Source: a virus
Direction: 5' to 3' (one strand)
DNA length: 64,000 bases
Virus record (IMG/VR): IMGVR_UViG_3300009104_000975
Span: 1 to 64,000 of that record
Position 1 is the first letter of the stretch, and each line of letters begins with the position of its first letter. Made by a program: the position numbers and the translations under genes. The notes beneath the pieces were generated by a model. That model did not search any database. It was given only the letters and a program-made list of their open reading frames with translations, and was not told the origin of the DNA. This document shows positions 33,702-42,333 of the stretch, piece by piece.

Positions 33702-36395
33702 ATGAAAAAACTTATTGCAACTGCGATAATGGGCATAGCAATTGCCTTTACGTCGCTTTCGGCATCTGCATATACAAGTTATTATGATGCAAATTGGTTC
33801 CAAAACATGGATCAAATGCGTCAAATTAATTTTGCAAAATCAGTCGTACGTAATTATCAGAACATTAATCAAAATTATGCAATTATCTTTGACAAATATT
33901 CTCGTTATAGCCATCTAAGTTGGTATAAAACTATTCAGACACGATATGAATGGCATTTAGGCGAAATCGCCAAGTACAATACTATTATTAATTCAGATAT
34001 TGCACCTAAAGTTGTACGTACTTATGTAGAAGAAGTACCTGGAACAATTATTAATCGTGGTACTATGATCACTACTACAGACAATAATGTTGTTGAAGAA
34101 CAAGATGGTAACACAATTCGAGAGTATGCAGTAATTACTGTTACTCGAACTACACCGGTTACAACTACATATTATACTAATTACAAAACTGTTAGTGTAT
34201 ATGATAACGGTAAAGAAACGTATCAAAACGATGTAAAAATTGATCGTAAAGAAACTATAAATGAAATTGATATACAAGTTGATCGTGAACTTATTAGAGA
34301 ATATGCTCTTGTTATTCCGGAAGAAAAAACGGAAGAACCAGACGCACCTACTATAATTGTATTTACAGAAGCAGAATATCTTGCTAGAGGTGATGTTAAC
34401 TACACAGTAAGTGACAGTTATTACAATGCCGTTAAAACAATGAACAGTAATATTAACGATAGTTACATTGAAAAGTTAGGTGGGTACTTTGGTAACAATC
34501 TAGATAAGATTGGAGCACCAGCGGCATGGTCTCGTGGATACACTGGTGAAGGTAGTATAATTGCAATCTTTGATACTGGTATTGACACAGACCATAGTGA
34601 GTTTGAAGATAGTATTATTGAAGCAAAATGTTTTACAAATGTATGTGAACGTGGACTTGGAACTGTAGAAGATGGTAACAGGTTTGGACACGGAACACAC
34701 GTGGCAGGTATTGCCGCGGCAAACTTAGATGGTGTTGGTACTACAGGTGTAGCCTATGATGCAGACTTACTTATTGGTAAACTTGCATACGATAGTGGGT
34801 ATTTCCAATTTGATAAAATACCTGAGGCAATGAAGTGGGCAGTAGAAAACGGTGCAGATGTAGTAAACATTAGTGCTGGTACAACTACAAGTTGGGCATA
34901 TCGAAACAGTATTACAGAAATTAGCGAAGGTGTTTACTATGCAGACATGACATTTGGTGATTACAATGTTCTTGGATATAACCAAATATATTCTACAAAT
35001 GGCCATGGTACTGCAATGATTGAGTCAATGAAAGGTCACGAAACTGTAATGGTTCTTGCCGCTGGTAATGATCGACTTGCAGTGGCTAGTCAAGAATCAC
35101 ATATTGCTCTTGATTCTGAAATTGGTGATCGTGTACTTGTAGTTGGTATGTTTGACGAAAGGAAGAACAGCCTTAGTAAGTGGAGCAATGCGGCAGGAAC
35201 TATTTGTCGAGAACTTAATGATGATGGCACTTGTAAATCCGATGCTCTTATTAGCGATAGGTATATTATGGCACCTGGTGTATATATTGCGGCACCAACT
35301 AACAATGGTGAATATACAACACTCACAGGTACATCGATGGCGGCCCCTCATGTAGCAGGTGCAGTTGCAATTGTACATCAAATGTGGCCACATATGACTG
35401 GTGCTAACCTTACTAAACTTTTGCTTAACACGGCAGATACAGAAGTTATTACAAATTACGATCCTAATAAACATGGACAAGGTATGCTAGACTTAGATGA
35501 AGCAACACTACCACAAGGTGCTATTGGATTAGTTACCACAGGTAGAATTGATGATAATAGAGTTAATATAAGTGACAGTGGTGTAATTGCAATGAGTGGT
35601 AATGCAAACATTTCAGCATTAAGTTCAATGATGGTAGCTGATGAGTATGATAGAGATTATTACTTTGACGCTAATAACATGGTACAAACAATAGATACAA
35701 GGACAGCAAGTCCAACATTAGCGGCAATGCATGGCTTCGCTCCAGATTACTACTTAGGTTTTAATGGTGGTAGTATTATTCCTGTAACAAACTCAGGAAC
35801 ACATATTGCACTTAATGATAATAATAACAATGTAAGTATTATGCAAACTTGGAATAAACTTACAGTAGGACTTGTAAACGAATCAGATAGGTTCTTAGGT
35901 AACTTTGCAGATAATGAATTTATGAGAGTTAACAATTCTAATACTGCATATTTTGGATATAGTGATAGCATAGAGTTAAACAATGGTATAAGTGTATTTG
36001 GTAATGCAACAATAGGTGCTACACGACTTGATGTAGACAATAGTTCTATGCTTAAAAGTGCAGATGTTATGATGTCTAATAGTGCTACACTTGGTGTGTC
36101 ACAAACAACAGGTGGCAGTACATTTGGATTTGTAACAAGTATGCCAGTTAGTATTACAAGCGGTGACGCACACTTTAATATTCCTAGCAGTGTTACTCCT
36201 GAAGGTGATGTTGTAAGCACAGACATTAACAGTTCATTAAAGGCTGACAAGAGAGAAATTGATGTTGGAATATTTTATATAAATAGGATTACAGATACAT
36301 CTTCGTGGACGGCAAATGTTGAAATGCGAAATAATTATGCAGGTTTAGATGAAACACAAGTAACTGCAGGTATAACATATAGGTTAGCATTTTAA
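33702..36395 (+). CDS. Secreted subtilisin-family serine protease (S8) with C-terminal outer-membrane-like domain
   Basis: An 897-residue secreted protein. Residues 1-23 are a signal peptide ending SASAY. Residues about 24-260 are a Tyr/Thr-rich propeptide-like region. The S8 domain has Asp291 (FDTGID), His330 (GHGTHVAG), Asn456 (AAGND) and Ser545 (GTSMAAPHVAG). From about 620 to the end the chain is strand-rich and closes with TAGITYRLAF, an aromatic C-terminus like that of outer-membrane beta-barrels, so an autotransporter-like layout is possible. It could digest host surface or neighbouring proteins. It has its own promoter and a GGAG site. Confidence 0.9.
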   Translation: MKKLIATAIMGIAIAFTSLSASAYTSYYDANWFQNMDQMRQINFAKSVVRNYQNINQNYAIIFDKYSRYSHLSWYKTIQTRYEWHLGEIAKYNTIINSDIAPKVVRTYVEEVPGTIINRGTMITTTDNNVVEEQDGNTIREYAVITVTRTTPVTTTYYTNYKTVSVYDNGKETYQNDVKIDRKETINEIDIQVDRELIREYALVIPEEKTEEPDAPTIIVFTEAEYLARGDVNYTVSDSYYNAVKTMNSNINDSYIEKLGGYFGNNLDKIGAPAAWSRGYTGEGSIIAIFDTGIDTDHSEFEDSIIEAKCFTNVCERGLGTVEDGNRFGHGTHVAGIAAANLDGVGTTGVAYDADLLIGKLAYDSGYFQFDKIPEAMKWAVENGADVVNISAGTTTSWAYRNSITEISEGVYYADMTFGDYNVLGYNQIYSTNGHGTAMIESMKGHETVMVLAAGNDRLAVASQESHIALDSEIGDRVLVVGMFDERKNSLSKWSNAAGTICRELNDDGTCKSDALISDRYIMAPGVYIAAPTNNGEYTTLTGTSMAAPHVAGAVAIVHQMWPHMTGANLTKLLLNTADTEVITNYDPNKHGQGMLDLDEATLPQGAIGLVTTGRIDDNRVNISDSGVIAMSGNANISALSSMMVADEYDRDYYFDANNMVQTIDTRTASPTLAAMHGFAPDYYLGFNGGSIIPVTNSGTHIALNDNNNNVSIMQTWNKLTVGLVNESDRFLGNFADNEFMRVNNSNTAYFGYSDSIELNNGISVFGNATIGATRLDVDNSSMLKSADVMMSNSATLGVSQTTGGSTFGFVTSMPVSITSGDAHFNIPSSVTPEGDVVSTDINSSLKADKREIDVGIFYINRITDTSSWTANVEMRNNYAGLDETQVTAGITYRLAF

Positions 36396-37033
36396 TGGAA
36401 GTACAGTCAACACAAAACATTTATCAATTTCCAAAAGCAGTAACAATGGATACAGGAATATATAATAAACGAGGCAAACTTGAAGTCATTGCAGGACCCA
36501 TGTTTGCTGGTAAGAGCAGTGAGTTACTTAAACGACTACTCTTTATAGAACACGGTGGACATAAAGTGCTGGTGTTAAAACCGATTGTGGACGACAGATA
36601 TCATAGTGAAAACAAAGATGAAATCGTAACACATAATAAATTAAGACACCCAGCCGTATCAGTAATTGACTTAGAACTAGTCAAAGACAATTACACAATT
36701 AAACCATATAACTTTCATTCAGTGTTTATTGATGAAGTACAATTCTTTGATACAAATGAAACTGTATGGTTTGTAGAAGAAGGTTTACGTTCAGGCGTAA
36801 ACTTTGCAATAGCAGGTCTTGACCAAGACAGCAGAGGAGTGCCATTTGAAACTACCGCACGTATGCTATCATTAGCAGATGAAGTAGTTAAAATTAAAGC
36901 ATTCTGTACAGTATGCGGTATTGATGCTGGTAAAACACAAAGACTAAAAGCAACAAAAAACTCAGAGAGAGTAAAAATTGGTGGTGCTGAATCGTACGAA
37001 CCGAGGTGCCATGAACATTGGGAGCCCAAATAA
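36395..37033 (+). CDS. tdk: Thymidine kinase
   Basis: A 212-residue type II (TK1-like) thymidine kinase. GPMFAGKSSELL is the P-loop, VFIDEVQFF the Walker B-like segment with catalytic Glu, and FCTVC followed by a C-terminal Cys/His pair (RCHEH) form the structural zinc lasso. It phosphorylates thymidine for nucleotide salvage, a common phage function. ATG at 36395 overlaps the protease stop; an internal ATG at 36446 would still keep all motifs. Confidence 0.95.
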   Translation: MEVQSTQNIYQFPKAVTMDTGIYNKRGKLEVIAGPMFAGKSSELLKRLLFIEHGGHKVLVLKPIVDDRYHSENKDEIVTHNKLRHPAVSVIDLELVKDNYTIKPYNFHSVFIDEVQFFDTNETVWFVEEGLRSGVNFAIAGLDQDSRGVPFETTARMLSLADEVVKIKAFCTVCGIDAGKTQRLKATKNSERVKIGGAESYEPRCHEHWEPK

Positions 37034-37034
37034 A

Positions 37035-37523
37035 ATGAAATACAAATACGTAAGTACAAAAGAGTATGTAGATCAGTTTCCTGTCGCTTATAGGCAATGG
37101 AAGGCTGATAGTCACTGTAACATTATTCATGGATACAGTTTTAGCATGAAGTTTTTCTTCGGTGCAAATGACCTGGATATTCGTAATTGGGTAGCAGATT
37201 ACGGAGGTATGAAAGAACTTAAACAAATGCTACAAGATCAATTTGATCATACACTATTAGTTGCATCAGATGACCCTCATATTGATTGGTATAAAGAAGC
37301 CGAGAAACGTGGCATTGCAAAACTAATTGAACTTCCAAAACTTGGGTGTGAAGGATTAGCAGATCAATTATACAAATATGTAAATGGAATATACATTCCA
37401 GATATGTGGGGGCAATCAGAAGCAAAACGACTATGGTGTTTCAGAGTAGAAGTACGTGAAACACAAACTAATATGGCATATAGAGAAGGTCATAGAGAAG
37501 ATAACGAAGATTTATTTGCATAG
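37035..37523 (+). CDS. queD: QueD-like 6-carboxytetrahydropterin synthase homologue with altered zinc ligands
   Basis: A 162-residue protein of the PTPS/QueD fold. Cys28 (catalytic position), WVADYGGMKEL and FDHT at 70-73 match the family. The zinc site is unusual. The family has His in a FxAAHR segment and HGH; here the first is FPVAYRQ and the second is His32-Gly-Tyr34, so two of three His ligands read as Tyr. It may still make 6-carboxy-tetrahydropterin if other residues bind zinc, or act on a different substrate. The start at 37035 is chosen over an upstream ATG inside the thymidine kinase gene. Confidence 0.75.
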   Translation: MKYKYVSTKEYVDQFPVAYRQWKADSHCNIIHGYSFSMKFFFGANDLDIRNWVADYGGMKELKQMLQDQFDHTLLVASDDPHIDWYKEAEKRGIAKLIELPKLGCEGLADQLYKYVNGIYIPDMWGQSEAKRLWCFRVEVRETQTNMAYREGHREDNEDLFA

Positions 37524-37550
37524 GAGGTGGCATAAAAACTAAATACATAT

Positions 37551-38183
37551 ATGCTACTAAATAGCCCATTAGAAATAGAACTTACAACAAAATGCACTCT
37601 TGGATGCCCTGCTTGTCCACGTAATAATCCTGGAGAGAAAAAAGAAGATTGGGATGTAGGGCATATGGACACAGACCTTGCTAAAAGTTTCGCAAACGAT
37701 TCAGAAGACCGTTCCTATCTTTTTGTAGGATGTTATGGTGATCCAATATATCATCCAGACTTTATAGACATTGTACGATACTATGTGGATAGAAATAAGG
37801 TTCTTACTATCCATACTAATGGTAGTTTTAAAAAACAAAAATGGTGGGACGAATTAGCAAGTCTTAATTGGTCACGTAGGCAAATATTTAACTTTAGTGT
37901 AGATGGACTAGAAGAAACTAATCACTTATACAGAATTCGTGCAAACTGGAAATCCATTATGATGGGAATGAAAACAATGGGAGCACTTCCGTTAGATCGC
38001 AAACCTATATTAGATTGGAAATATTTGGTATTTCCATACAACAAATATCAAGTAGAAGATGCAAGAAAACTTGCAAATAGTTTAGGAATGGATAGATTTC
38101 TTCCTGTTACAAGTGAAAGAAATATTAAAGATTATCATGCTGATGATCCAGAAATATATAGGTGGCCAAATGATAAAGCCTAG
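37551..38183 (+). CDS. Radical SAM core domain, first half of a split SPASM enzyme
   Basis: A 210-residue protein with Cys15-x3-Cys19-x2-Cys22 (CTLGCPAC) and the CYGDP segment of the radical SAM core. It is similar to the 5867 and 18339 enzymes but stops at TAG 38181-38183 before any SPASM domain. The missing domain is encoded at once in the +1 frame from 38170. The nearest strong ribosome binding site (AGGAGG near 37522) is about 20 bases from the ATG, which is far. It is either a true two-polypeptide enzyme, a programmed frameshift or a recent mutation. Confidence 0.8.
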   Translation: MLLNSPLEIELTTKCTLGCPACPRNNPGEKKEDWDVGHMDTDLAKSFANDSEDRSYLFVGCYGDPIYHPDFIDIVRYYVDRNKVLTIHTNGSFKKQKWWDELASLNWSRRQIFNFSVDGLEETNHLYRIRANWKSIMMGMKTMGALPLDRKPILDWKYLVFPYNKYQVEDARKLANSLGMDRFLPVTSERNIKDYHADDPEIYRWPNDKA

Positions 38184-38490
38184 ATGTTTACTACACAACA
38201 TGCCTATGTTTTTATCTGCTGATAACAAATTAAAGCCTTGTTGTTTTTTAAATCCAATTGAAACATGGAATGAATTTAAAAAATGGGGAGAAGATAATGG
38301 GTTAGATGTAGACGGTGATTTGGATATAACAAAACATAATATAGAAACAATATTAAAAAGTAAAACATGGACTATGTTAATAGAGGGATTTAAAACAGGT
38401 AATACTCCAGAAGAGTGTCATCTTAAATGTGGGCCTGATAGTTATAGCAGTACAAATCAAACTTCCTTACATAGTGACTATAAAAAATAG
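38170..38490 (+). CDS. Stand-alone SPASM domain, second half of the split radical SAM enzyme
   Basis: A 106-residue chain starting with ATG at 38170 inside the end of the radical SAM core gene. It holds RCLLHN, then LKPCCF, then CHLKCG, which match the SPASM Cys set of the full-length paralogues. AGGTGG at 38160-38165 is well placed as a ribosome binding site, which supports separate translation by coupling. Alternatively a +1 shift near the AAAGCC codons would fuse the two products. Confidence 0.7.
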   Translation: MIKPRCLLHNMPMFLSADNKLKPCCFLNPIETWNEFKKWGEDNGLDVDGDLDITKHNIETILKSKTWTMLIEGFKTGNTPEECHLKCGPDSYSSTNQTSLHSDYKK

Positions 38491-38499
38491 GAAATTAAA

Positions 38500-39279
38500 A
38501 TGAACATAGCAATATTCGGTTGCGGGTTTGTTGGTGGAACAGTAGCAGACTTCTTAGAAGAAACATACCAAGGTAATAAAAATAAAATAGTAAGAGTTGA
38601 TCCATTACTCTATCCAGAACAAGATCCACAAGAAGCGATAGCAAATGCAGATGGTATTATAATTTGTGTACCTACTCCTAGCCTATACTTTGGTGGATGT
38701 GATGATAGTATAATTCAAAAAATTTTAAAACTATGTAACGAAAGCACTCCTATATTACTTAAAAGTACAGTAACACCAGATTTAATACAATCATACCCAG
38801 ACAATGTAGTTTATAATCCAGAGTTTTTAAGAGAAGCACATGCAAAAGAAGACTTTGAAAATCAACATACATTTATATTAGGATACAACGAAGAAGACAC
38901 TATTAGCGAAGTATACGCCAAATGGTGGGCTGGTTTATTTAATAAGGCTGATTGGGATGTAATTTATACAAATAGACGTACTGCAAGTATGATAAAATAC
39001 ACACATAATGCATGGTTGTCTACTAAAGTAGCATGGTTTCACGAGCTATATAGTGAATTACCACCAGGTGTTGACTATGACACTTTATGTAGTGCCTTGG
39101 GTAGATTTCCTACTATTGGCTCGACACATATGCAAGTGCCAAACAGTAATGGAACCCTAGGATATAGTGGTAAATGCTTTCCTAAGGACCTAAAAGCCTT
39201 GACAAAAGTGGTAAAACATAGTATACTTAATACAGTAAAAAAGACTAATGATAAACTTAATAACTCTAAAGGAGAATAA
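38500..39279 (+). CDS. UDP-glucose/GDP-mannose dehydrogenase-like protein lacking the C-terminal domain
   Basis: A 259-residue protein with the NAD-binding GCGFVG at 7-12, VPTPS, the YNPEFLREAHAKED segment and the catalytic Cys226 in GYSGKCFPKD. Family members are usually about 390-450 residues and carry a third, nucleotide-binding domain; this one ends soon after the central helix. It may oxidise a UDP-sugar to the uronate with an unusual substrate site, or have another role. The GalE-like and glycosyltransferase genes fit a sugar-nucleotide pathway. Confidence 0.82.
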   Translation: MNIAIFGCGFVGGTVADFLEETYQGNKNKIVRVDPLLYPEQDPQEAIANADGIIICVPTPSLYFGGCDDSIIQKILKLCNESTPILLKSTVTPDLIQSYPDNVVYNPEFLREAHAKEDFENQHTFILGYNEEDTISEVYAKWWAGLFNKADWDVIYTNRRTASMIKYTHNAWLSTKVAWFHELYSELPPGVDYDTLCSALGRFPTIGSTHMQVPNSNGTLGYSGKCFPKDLKALTKVVKHSILNTVKKTNDKLNNSKGE

Positions 39280-39280
39280 A

Positions 39281-39760
39281 ATGAAATATATAGTAACACT
39301 GATTGCAAGTATGTTCTTGTTTTCTAATATAGCATATGCTGAAAATATGTACTCTGAAGCAGATGAAGTAAATGCTCATGTGAGACATTATTTTGAAAAT
39401 GTAGAAATACAAACAAAAGTTTCAAATAGAACTTGCCAAGAAATTGATATACCTATATACAAAGATGAGAAATCATCAACTGGTGAAGTACTAGGTGGTG
39501 CAATTATCGGTGGTGTAATTGGTAATCAAATTGGTAAGGGCAAAGGTAACGATGCCGCTACTATTTTAGGTGCAATTTTAGGTGCTGATTTTGCCAATAA
39601 AAAAGGCAATAAAACTATTGTTGGTTATAAAAGAACAACAGTATGTGAAGACAACCCTACATTTGTAACTGAAGTGAAAAAAGTATACACTCATAGTATA
39701 ATTAGGTTCCAACAAAACGGAAAACAGTATAATATTAAATTCATTAAACACGACCAATAG
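39281..39760 (+). CDS. Secreted glycine-zipper protein, 159 residues
   Basis: A signal peptide (residues 1-20, ending AYAE) is followed by a soluble part. A Gly-rich hydrophobic hairpin then follows (GGAIIGGVIGNQIGKGKGNDAATILGAILG, about residues 68-97), like the glycine zipper of 17-kDa surface antigens. Such segments insert into or pack against membranes. The ATG at 39281 has GGAG upstream; an earlier ATG at 39248 would spoil the signal peptide. A periplasmic or outer-membrane site is likely. Confidence 0.72.
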   Translation: MKYIVTLIASMFLFSNIAYAENMYSEADEVNAHVRHYFENVEIQTKVSNRTCQEIDIPIYKDEKSSTGEVLGGAIIGGVIGNQIGKGKGNDAATILGAILGADFANKKGNKTIVGYKRTTVCEDNPTFVTEVKKVYTHSIIRFQQNGKQYNIKFIKHDQ

Positions 39761-39771
39761 AGGGCAATATC

Positions 39772-40671
39772 TTGCAAAAACTTAGATATAGTGAAGCATT
39801 CTATTCAGTACAAGGTGAAGGTAAATTCGTAGGAGTACCTAGTGTATTCCTACGTACATTTGGTTGTAACTTTCGTTGTATGAACTTTGGACTAAATAGG
39901 AATGAGCCTAGTCGTGCAGAAAAACATGCACAAGGCAATCGTTATAATGATGAAGTTAAACTTCTATTAGATAATAAAGTACATGAAACTACAACTAATT
40001 TTAATGACTTACCTATTATACATACAGGATGTGACACTTATGCAAGTATCTATCCAGAATTTAAACATTTTAATAAAGAAGGAACAGTAGATGAAGTAGT
40101 AGATCATCTATTAAGTCTAACACCAGAGGGTAAGTGGACTTGCGATAATGGCCAGGATATACATCTTATATTAACTGGTGGCGAACCGTTGTTAGGGTGG
40201 CAACGATTGTACGTCGATTTATTTAATCACCCACGTATGAAGGATTTAAAAAATGTTACATTTGAAACAAACACTACACAACACTTACACAAAGATCTTA
40301 AAGACTTTCTTAGTAATCAAGACAGATTACAGATCACATGGAGCTGTAGTCCTAAACTCTCCGTTAGTGGAGAATCTTGGAGCGATGCTATACTTCCTGA
40401 TGTTGCTACTGAGTATAGTAGCACTAATGGTAGTAGCATTTACCTTAAATTCGTTGTTGCTGATCGTCGTGATATTGATGAAGCTGGTAGAGCAGTTGAT
40501 GAATATCGTAAAGCAGGCTTGGAATGCCCTGTGTACCTTATGCCATTGGGTGGTAGATCAGAAGAATACAATCTTAACGTCAAAGAAGTCGCAGACATCT
40601 GTATGGAACGAGGGTGGAGATTCTCACCCAGATTACACATCAGCCTCTTCGGCAATGCATGGGGAACATAA
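39772..40671 (+). CDS. queE: QueE-like 7-carboxy-7-deazaguanine synthase
   Basis: A 299-residue radical SAM enzyme. SVQGEGKFVGVPSVFLRTFGC is the hallmark start. Cys32-x3-Cys36 give two cluster ligands, but the third Cys is displaced: it is probably Cys87 in TGCDTYAS, after an insertion of about 50 residues. GGEPLL follows. QueE turns 6-carboxy-tetrahydropterin into 7-carboxy-7-deazaguanine. It starts with TTG at 39772 after AGAGGG. With FolE and the QueD-like gene it completes the route up to that base; QueC, which would make preQ0, is not in the window. Confidence 0.88.
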   Translation: MQKLRYSEAFYSVQGEGKFVGVPSVFLRTFGCNFRCMNFGLNRNEPSRAEKHAQGNRYNDEVKLLLDNKVHETTTNFNDLPIIHTGCDTYASIYPEFKHFNKEGTVDEVVDHLLSLTPEGKWTCDNGQDIHLILTGGEPLLGWQRLYVDLFNHPRMKDLKNVTFETNTTQHLHKDLKDFLSNQDRLQITWSCSPKLSVSGESWSDAILPDVATEYSSTNGSSIYLKFVVADRRDIDEAGRAVDEYRKAGLECPVYLMPLGGRSEEYNLNVKEVADICMERGWRFSPRLHISLFGNAWGT

Positions 40672-40694
40672 AGATCAAATGGAAAGGGCAAGAA

Positions 40695-40847
40695 ATGCAG
40701 GATTATAGAGAAGAACTCGCTAAAGAAATATACTATAATGGATATTATGCAAAAGAAATTCAAGCACAATATCCAAAGTTTGAAGATTATTTAAATTCAG
40801 AAGACTTTGATGAAGATGCACAAAGACTAAGAAACAAATTTGACTAA
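40695..40847 (+). CDS. Small acidic protein, 50 residues
   Basis: ATG at 40695 follows GGAAAGGGCA. The product is Glu/Tyr-rich and helical. A longer in-frame start at 40614 lies inside QueE and is unlikely. No family was recognised. Confidence 0.5.
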   Translation: MQDYREELAKEIYYNGYYAKEIQAQYPKFEDYLNSEDFDEDAQRLRNKFD

Positions 40848-40860
40848 ACAGGAGAAGTAT

Positions 40861-41037
40861 ATGACAAAAATGGATTTTGAATTTCAACAATGGATACAAC
40901 AAACATGGATGGAACATTTAGATGAAAAGTTTCATTGGAAAGAAAAAGTAGATTACACCCAAGAAGAGTGGCTTAAGAAGAATTTAGAGTTTTTAACTAA
41001 CAAGTTTCAAGAAACAAAGGAGAAAGCAAATGGCTAA
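40861..41037 (+). CDS. Small hypothetical protein, 58 residues
   Basis: ATG at 40861 follows CAGGAGA. The product is helical, rich in Lys, Glu and Trp. It overlaps the next gene by eight bases. No family was recognised. Confidence 0.5.
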   Translation: MTKMDFEFQQWIQQTWMEHLDEKFHWKEKVDYTQEEWLKKNLEFLTNKFQETKEKANG

Positions 41038-41239
41038 TATATACAGTGTTTTTAATGTACATACAAGAAAAGTTATCGCAGAAGGGTTTGATAAAAAAGC
41101 AGATGCTAAAGCCAAACGTGATGAACTTTGTAAAGACTCACATGACAAATGGGCTAAGAAAGTTAAAGATGATAAGGATTTAAGTAAACCATTTCCTTAT
41201 ATCGTAGTAAAAGGAACGGAACACCCAAGAGTACTATGA
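41030..41239 (+). CDS. Small hypothetical protein, 69 residues
   Basis: A basic strand-helix protein (YSVFNVHTRKVIAEGFDKKADAKAKRDEL). AAGGAG precedes the ATG, and its last four bases overlap the MetK start, so translation of MetK is likely coupled to it. Function unknown. Confidence 0.6.
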   Translation: MANIYSVFNVHTRKVIAEGFDKKADAKAKRDELCKDSHDKWAKKVKDDKDLSKPFPYIVVKGTEHPRVL

Positions 41240-42333
41240 AGCAAGGCAATTATATATTTACAAGCGAAAGTGTAAGTGCAGGACATCCTGACAAAGTAGC
41301 AGACCAAATTAGTGATGCATTAGTTGATGCAGGACTTAAAAATGGTGATGAAACAACACGAGTAGCGGTAGAAACATTAGTAACTACTAATATGGTAACA
41401 GTAGCAGGCGAAGTAAAAAACTTTAATGTTACTAAAGATCAAGTAGACGACATTATTCGTAACAAAGTTAAAGAAATTGGTTATGAACAAGATGGCTTCC
41501 ATTGGGAGAAATTAAAAATTCATAATTATATACATTCACAGAGCAAAGATATTGCTCTAGGAACAGATAGTTTTGGTGCAGGAGATCAAGGAATTATGTT
41601 TGGTTATGCTTGTAATGATAACGAAGCAATGATGCCAGCACCTATTTACTATGCACATAAGATTTTAAAAGAATTAGACAATAAGCGTCGAGGTGGATAT
41701 GAATATATGTTACCAGATGCAAAATCACAAATAAGTATTCAATATGAAGGCGGCGAGCCTAAACGTGTTGATCAAATAGTAGTATCACATCAACATACAA
41801 AAGGATTTGAACATAGTATTAAAATGCCGTGCAGAAATGCGGCTGAAAAAGTATTAGGAGATTTAGTAGATGAATCAACAAATTGGTATATTAACCCTAC
41901 AGGAATATTCGAAACTGGAGGACCAGATGGTGACACAGGCCTTACTGGCAGAAAAATTATTGTGGATACTTATGGTGGGTATGCTCCTCACGGTGGCGGT
42001 GCATTTAGTGGTAAAGATCCTACAAAAGTAGATAGAAGTGCGGCGTACATAGCACGTTGGTTAGCAAAGAATGTTGTAGCTGATGAAATGGCAGACTGGT
42101 GTAGTATCCAATTAAGTTATGCAATTGGTGTAAAAGAACCTACAAGCATTTATGTAGACTCAAATGGGCATAATAGAAGTATTCAAAAGTTTATTGAGGA
42201 AAATATAGACTTAACACCAAAAGGAATCATTGACAGATTTGGATTATTTAAGTATAATGAGTATAGTAAGAATTGTGTATATGGACACTTTGGCGACAAA
42301 GATGTACCATGGGAAAGGATAGGATGGAAATGA
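41236..42333 (+). CDS. metK: S-adenosylmethionine synthetase
   Basis: A 365-residue methionine adenosyltransferase, slightly shorter than the 384 of E. coli. It has ESVSAGHPDKVADQISDA at the N-terminus (His17, Asp19, Lys20), GAGDQGIMFGYA (signature 1) and the Gly-rich GGGAFSGKDPTKVDRSAAY (signature 2). It forms SAM from methionine and ATP. In this genome it would feed at least ten radical SAM enzymes and several methyltransferases. It overlaps genes on both sides by four bases. Confidence 0.95.
   Translation: MKQGNYIFTSESVSAGHPDKVADQISDALVDAGLKNGDETTRVAVETLVTTNMVTVAGEVKNFNVTKDQVDDIIRNKVKEIGYEQDGFHWEKLKIHNYIHSQSKDIALGTDSFGAGDQGIMFGYACNDNEAMMPAPIYYAHKILKELDNKRRGGYEYMLPDAKSQISIQYEGGEPKRVDQIVVSHQHTKGFEHSIKMPCRNAAEKVLGDLVDESTNWYINPTGIFETGGPDGDTGLTGRKIIVDTYGGYAPHGGGAFSGKDPTKVDRSAAYIARWLAKNVVADEMADWCSIQLSYAIGVKEPTSIYVDSNGHNRSIQKFIEENIDLTPKGIIDRFGLFKYNEYSKNCVYGHFGDKDVPWERIGWK

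Noticed and set aside
35750-36250. 166-codon minus-strand frame opposite the subtilase C-terminus
   Set aside because: All supported genes are on the + strand, and this frame reflects codon bias of the subtilase gene.
37538-37545. ACTAAATA as a late promoter for the split radical SAM gene
   Set aside because: It ends only five bases before the ATG, too near for a late promoter with a leader.
40253-40708. 151-codon plus-strand frame inside QueE
   Set aside because: It overlaps the well-supported QueE gene in another frame and shows no protein-like pattern.
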